In this document: positions 60,113-64,000 of the stretch, in pieces | How the letters are laid out: every line of letters starts with the position of its first letter | How positions within the stretch are numbered: the first letter of the stretch is position 1 | Assembly: GCA_029817715.1 (NCBI GenBank) | Contig: JARUPY010000396.1 | Span: 5,394,001 to 5,458,000 of the forward strand | DNA from: Melastoma dodecandrum | Lineage: Eukaryota > Streptophyta > Magnoliopsida > Myrtales > Melastomataceae | Direction: 5' to 3' | DNA: 64,000 bases | Translations under genes and position numbers: made by a program | Notes under the pieces: generated by a model | Told to the model about the DNA's origin: nothing | The model's database searches: none | The model's input: the letters and a program-made list of their open reading frames with translations, nothing else

Positions 60113-61921
60113 GCCATGGAGGCGCTTGAGAACATGGCATTCGTGTCGAACACGGTGAGCCTGGTGACCTACTTCTTCGGTTACGTGAACTTCAGCCTGA
60201 TGAAGTCGGCCGCTGCCCTCACAACCTTCACGTGGACCGCCTTCTTGTTGTCCCTGTTCGGCGGATTCGTATCGGACACCTATCTTTCGAGATTTAAGAC
60301 CTGCGTTGTCTTCGGAAGCATGGAGATTCTGGTACTGTTCACTAAATCAAGACGTATTTGAATTAGTGAGCTGAAGAGATGTGCCGATGGACGATAAATC
60401 ATATTAGCGGTCGCACTTCCACGGGCTATGGCCCGTTCCTTGCCAGGGAGTGGCACCCGACGAGATGTACTAGTGCGAGCATGCAACCGGGCCAGGCCGG
60501 GATGCTTTTAGTGGGACTGTACTTGATCGCTCTGGGGACCGGCGGTGTCAAGGCTGCTTTGCTGTCACTGGGAACAAACCAGTTCGACATCAAGGACCCC
60601 AAGGAAGCAAACCAACAGTCGAGCTTCTTCAACTGGTTTCTTGTTCAGCCTCACTGTTGGAGCCATCATCCGCGTCACGTTCCTCGTGTACATTAGCACA
60701 TATCAGGGCTGGCATTGGTCATTTGGAGTGTGCACGATGGCAGTTACTTCCGCCGATAGTCCGAATCTTTCAGGTAACTTCTGCACCCGAATTTCTGAAA
60801 ACCAATGAAATGAGAGCAAGACGTGAGATGTAATGTCGAGTCGCTCTGCTCTGCCACGCTATGTTGTAGGTGGTTGTGGCATCCATCAGGAACCATGATC
60901 TTCCGTTTCCATCAATGAATGATCAGTTGCACGAGATATATGACAAGGAAGCGGGCGAGCATGAGGAGATCCTTGATCAAACCAACCAATTCAGGCAATG
61001 CCCTTGCCCCTGTCATGAAGTTTGGAATAGTTCTCCATTTTGGCAATTGTAACATATTTGGTGTATAACTCAGATTTCTGGACCGAGCAGCAATCATGCG
61101 TGGCACAGGTAATGGATCGCCTTCAGAATCATCGGGACCCTAGCGGCTATGCACAGTAACACTAGTCGAAGAAACCAAGATCTTACTCCGAATGCTGGAT
61201 CATATTAAGCACCGTGTTCATGAATACCTGTCTGGCCCAACTGCAAACCTTCGCGATCCAGAAAAGCACAACCATGGACACCCACCTGGGACGATTCAAG
61301 GTCCCCGGTGCATCAATACCAGTCATTCCCTTAATATTCATGTCCTTCCTCATCCCATTCTACGAAATCATCTTCATCCTGGTAATCCATAAGTTCATGG
61401 GTATTCCCACTCGCATACAATACCTCCAGAGAATCGGTGTGGACCTCATACTTTCAGTCATTTCAATGGCTGTTGCAGGGATCATCGAAACCCACCGCAA
61501 GACGGTTGCGGTCAAACACAACATGTTCGACTCCAACACCCACTGCCCATGAGCGTGTTCTGCTCGGGTACCAGTACGCTATCTTCGGGGCTGCCGACAT
61601 GTTCACCCTCATGGGGTACTCGAGTTCTTCTACGAGGAGCTCCGCAGGGATGAAGTCCCTGGCCATGGCCATATCCTGGTCTTCCTTGGCTTTCGGGTAC
61701 TTCATTTGCTCGCTGGTGGTATAGGTCGTGAACAAGTCAAGCGACGGCTGGCGAACAACAACCTGAACTGGGACAAGTTCAATTACTTCTACTGGTTGCA
61801 GGCAGGGCTGCGCGTAGTGAACTTTGGGGTGTACCTCTGGTGTGCATCATGGTATAGGTATAAGGTGGAAACGAAGGCACTCGAGAAAGCCTCATCATCG
61901 TCTCCATCCATTGGAGTTTGA
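60113..61921 (+). pseudogene. NRT1/PTR (NPF4-type) transporter pseudogene
   Basis: Membrane-transporter segments in order are: MEALENMAFVSNTVSLVTYF and LLSLFGGFVSDTYLSRFKTC (60116-60335); GQAGMLLVGLYLIALGTGG and DPKEANQQSSFFNWF (60490-60645); TVGAIIRVTFLVYIS in a shifted frame; RNHDLPFPSMNDQLHEIYDK (60890-60950); NTCLAQLQTFAIQKSTTMDT and IQYLQRIGVDLILSVISMAV (61214-61480); GMKSLAMAISWSSLAFGYF and DKFNYFYWLQAGLRVVNFG (61640-61820); and a Ser-rich end at 61921. NPF4 members move nitrate, abscisic acid or related solutes with protons in relatives. At least four frame changes and stops, and the lack of a recognisable first exon with the ExxER motif, show it is dead. Confidence 0.88.
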
Positions 61922-61924
61922 CGA

Positions 61925-62459
61925 TCTTCATTATGACCACAGCGTTGTGAACTTGTAGTCCAAACTTCCGTTTTCCGTGAAGGGATGTATCCATTGCCAT
62001 ACCAACATTTGCAGTCCGTTTTTTCTGCAGAAACAGACTGATCGATCATTCCTCCATTAAGGGCATAAGGCTCACGGCATGTCCGTAAAAGGACAACATA
62101 ATAATCTCCAGAACCAGGACAAGAACTAGTCATTCTCATTCACAAAAAAGTTATATATCAAAATTTCAAAATGTACAATTCTTTTACAGCAAAAGAACAA
62201 GCCAATCAAGGAAAGATTACAACCAGCTGTGTTTCCCTCCACTTCTACAAACAATTTTTCCTTTTTCTTTTTCGGTACGGACTTGTATCTTGAATCTTTC
62301 AGGCGATGGACCACGTGATCCATCAGATTAATACATCAAACATTAATAACAAGGCTGGCTAGTCAAACTATTCACACAGCTGAGAACGATTGGTAAAAAG
62401 TCAATGGCCTCCTCTAGGTGGAAGTGGAAGATCGCCGCAGAAATGGGAAGGCGGCGAAC
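61925..62459. other. Convergent intergenic region
   Basis: Between the ends of the transporter pseudogene and the peptidase gene. No gene; probably 3' UTR of the peptidase towards 62459. Confidence 0.5.
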
Positions 62460-64000
62460 TCACGACAATGTGATGGAATTCTTCGAAGACCGGGGGTCGT
62501 ATCTGGTGTCTGACACTTTTGTAGGGGGCCAGTATCTAAACACCGATCTCCCAACAATGTTCTCGATCGGTAGTGGACCCCTGCGAGCGGCCAAAAAATG
62601 AAAGGATCAGAAATCCATGCTCAAGAATAGCAGGGTAGAGCAAATTGACTAGAGTTTCATCCGGTTAATGGTAGCACTTGATGAATTGGAAGATAGAAAT
62701 TTACATATCAAATTAACTCTGCAGACTTACCAGTTATGGGAGTCAAAACTGTTATTCCTGTTGTCGCCCAACACAAAGACATATCCTTCTGGGACAAGCT
62801 GTGGTTCAAAGAAAGTAACAAGTTAATTATTACACTTCATCTCAAGCTTCATTCGAGAAGATCAGAAATGGCAAACAGGACCAGTTACATACCACGGGTT
62901 CCATCTCGTAATTGAGCGGTTCAACGATGAAATCCTCGTCTTGAGCTACACTATTCACAAAAAGTTTACCATTTTGGACCTGCGAGAGGAAGGACACGTC
63001 CAGTGAGGTATGCTTCCAACACCAATCCATGACAAGTTAATACATCTGAGACATGGGCTTACTTTGACACAGTCCCCAGCCTTCGCAACAATTCTCTTGA
63101 TGAAGACATCAGAAGAACTATAGCCGACTTCCTGAATGAGAAAAACCGAACAAAGGTTAAATCATCGGCATAAGAACTCACCATGCAAATGTATCTAATA
63201 AATCTTGGAAGCACAACCTAAGAATAAGCAAATAATACTGACCTGCAAAATTGGAGGAGCCTTGAAGATAACAATATCGGAGATCTCTGGCTGTCGGAAA
63301 AAGTATGAGACCTGGACGGAACAACAAATGGATCAGCTCAAATTTTGCATATACATCCGGCTTCATCATCAAACGACTTCATAATGAGATGACATCTGTC
63401 TGCACTTATATCACCAGACTACAATAGATATGCATTAGCATCCTATTGCATAGAACAATTCTGACTAGCAAGAACACGGAGAGAATTGGCATTCATTTAA
63501 GCATCAATGCATTGCAACTAATCGTAAAGAGGATAAAGTTTTGAGCACACAAAACCCATAAATCAGGGTGAGAAAATCTTCAGCTCAGCCAAATGGAAGG
63601 GTAGTAAACAAGACCTGATTTCGACTGGAAGTATCTCCACATAAACGAATCAACATGTCATATTCTACAACCCAGTATACACTCAGAGACAAAATATCCA
63701 AAGCTGAGCGCAAAACTAAGGGAGCTCACCTTCTCAGCCAGCACACGATCATCCTTATCGAGAGTAGGGTACATGGAATTCGAAGATATTGACCTCGGTT
63801 CAGCCAAGGTCGATCTGAACAATAACCCGACCGTAACTGCAGTGAAAGCTGCCTTAGTGTCCTCCGAGCAAGACCCGAAAAGCCTTGAGAACCAGCTGGT
63901 CCTCCCTCCGGCATCCCCCTTCCCTGCATTAAACTCATCCCTCCCCACCGCCATGGATCCACCCCGGTCAATCTCATAGTAGGTGGTGTCCATCACAGCA
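62460..64000 (-). CDS. Thylakoidal processing peptidase (type I signal peptidase), 3' part
   Basis: Minus strand, running off the right edge. Exons seen: 64000-63730 (partial), 63311-63243, 63131-63063, 62979-62893, 62798-62731, 62580-62460; frame is continuous. The catalytic Ser lies in SNSMYPTLDKDDRVLAEKV and the general-base Lys in DVFIKRIVAKAGDCVK. The later box VFVLGDNRNNSFDSHNW and the end GPLPIENIVGRSVFRYWPP are typical of the plastid TPP/Plsp1 group. These enzymes remove lumen-targeting peptides at the thylakoid and also mature envelope proteins. The part within the window before the Ser (TAVTVGLLFRSTLAEPRSI) includes the membrane span. The transit peptide lies beyond the window. TPP versus Plsp1 paralogue is not resolved. 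Confidence 0.93.

Overview
The window is nuclear DNA of a flowering plant, almost certainly a core eudicot. The genes are split by short GT-AG introns, the encoded proteins are plant-specific (WRKY, MIZU-KUSSEI, fimbrin with four CH domains, SYP5-type syntaxin, thylakoid processing peptidase), and the gaps hold Ty1/copia and Mutator-type elements. The species cannot be read from the sequence; a member of the Myrtales such as pomegranate is only a guess.

Layout. 0.5-2.1 kb: an intact SYP51/52-like SNARE gene (+). 3.1-4.5 kb: the broken 5' half of a TAF6 gene. 5.5-13.5 kb: a tandem family of secreted glycine-rich proteins (GRPs), with two intact genes (6.3 and 10.2 kb) and two dead copies (11.5 and 13.4 kb), sharing promoter blocks. 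The last copy is cut by a decayed Ty1/copia element (13.5-19.2 kb). 20.0-45.4 kb is ordinary gene-rich euchromatin: fimbrin (-), a SWIB-domain protein (+), ribosomal protein S8 (-), a C2-domain protein (+), a short receptor-like pseudokinase (-), a WRKY20-type group I WRKY factor (+) and a CCCH/OST-HTH/RRM protein (-). 46.9-64 kb is more dynamic. It holds a Mutator-type element carrying a gene fragment with a perfect 9-bp target duplication, an LTR-like sequence directly in front of a frameshifted MIZ1-like gene, two paralogous small membrane proteins, scattered serpin fragments, a second copia remnant, a 1.4-kb multi-level palindromic foldback element with a perfect 10-bp flanking direct repeat, a decayed NPF4-type transporter gene, and the 3' part of a thylakoid processing peptidase gene that runs off the right edge.

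The genes do not form one pathway; they are independent loci, as is usual in plants. The most unusual items are the 58.2-59.6 kb nested palindrome, the gene-carrying Mutator element at 46.9 kb, and the GRP array with shared promoter modules and internal 141-bp and 51-bp coding repeats. I saw no tRNA, rRNA or CRISPR, and no clearly new multi-gene system. Exon coordinates were derived by hand from splice consensus, reading-frame continuity and remembered family sequences.
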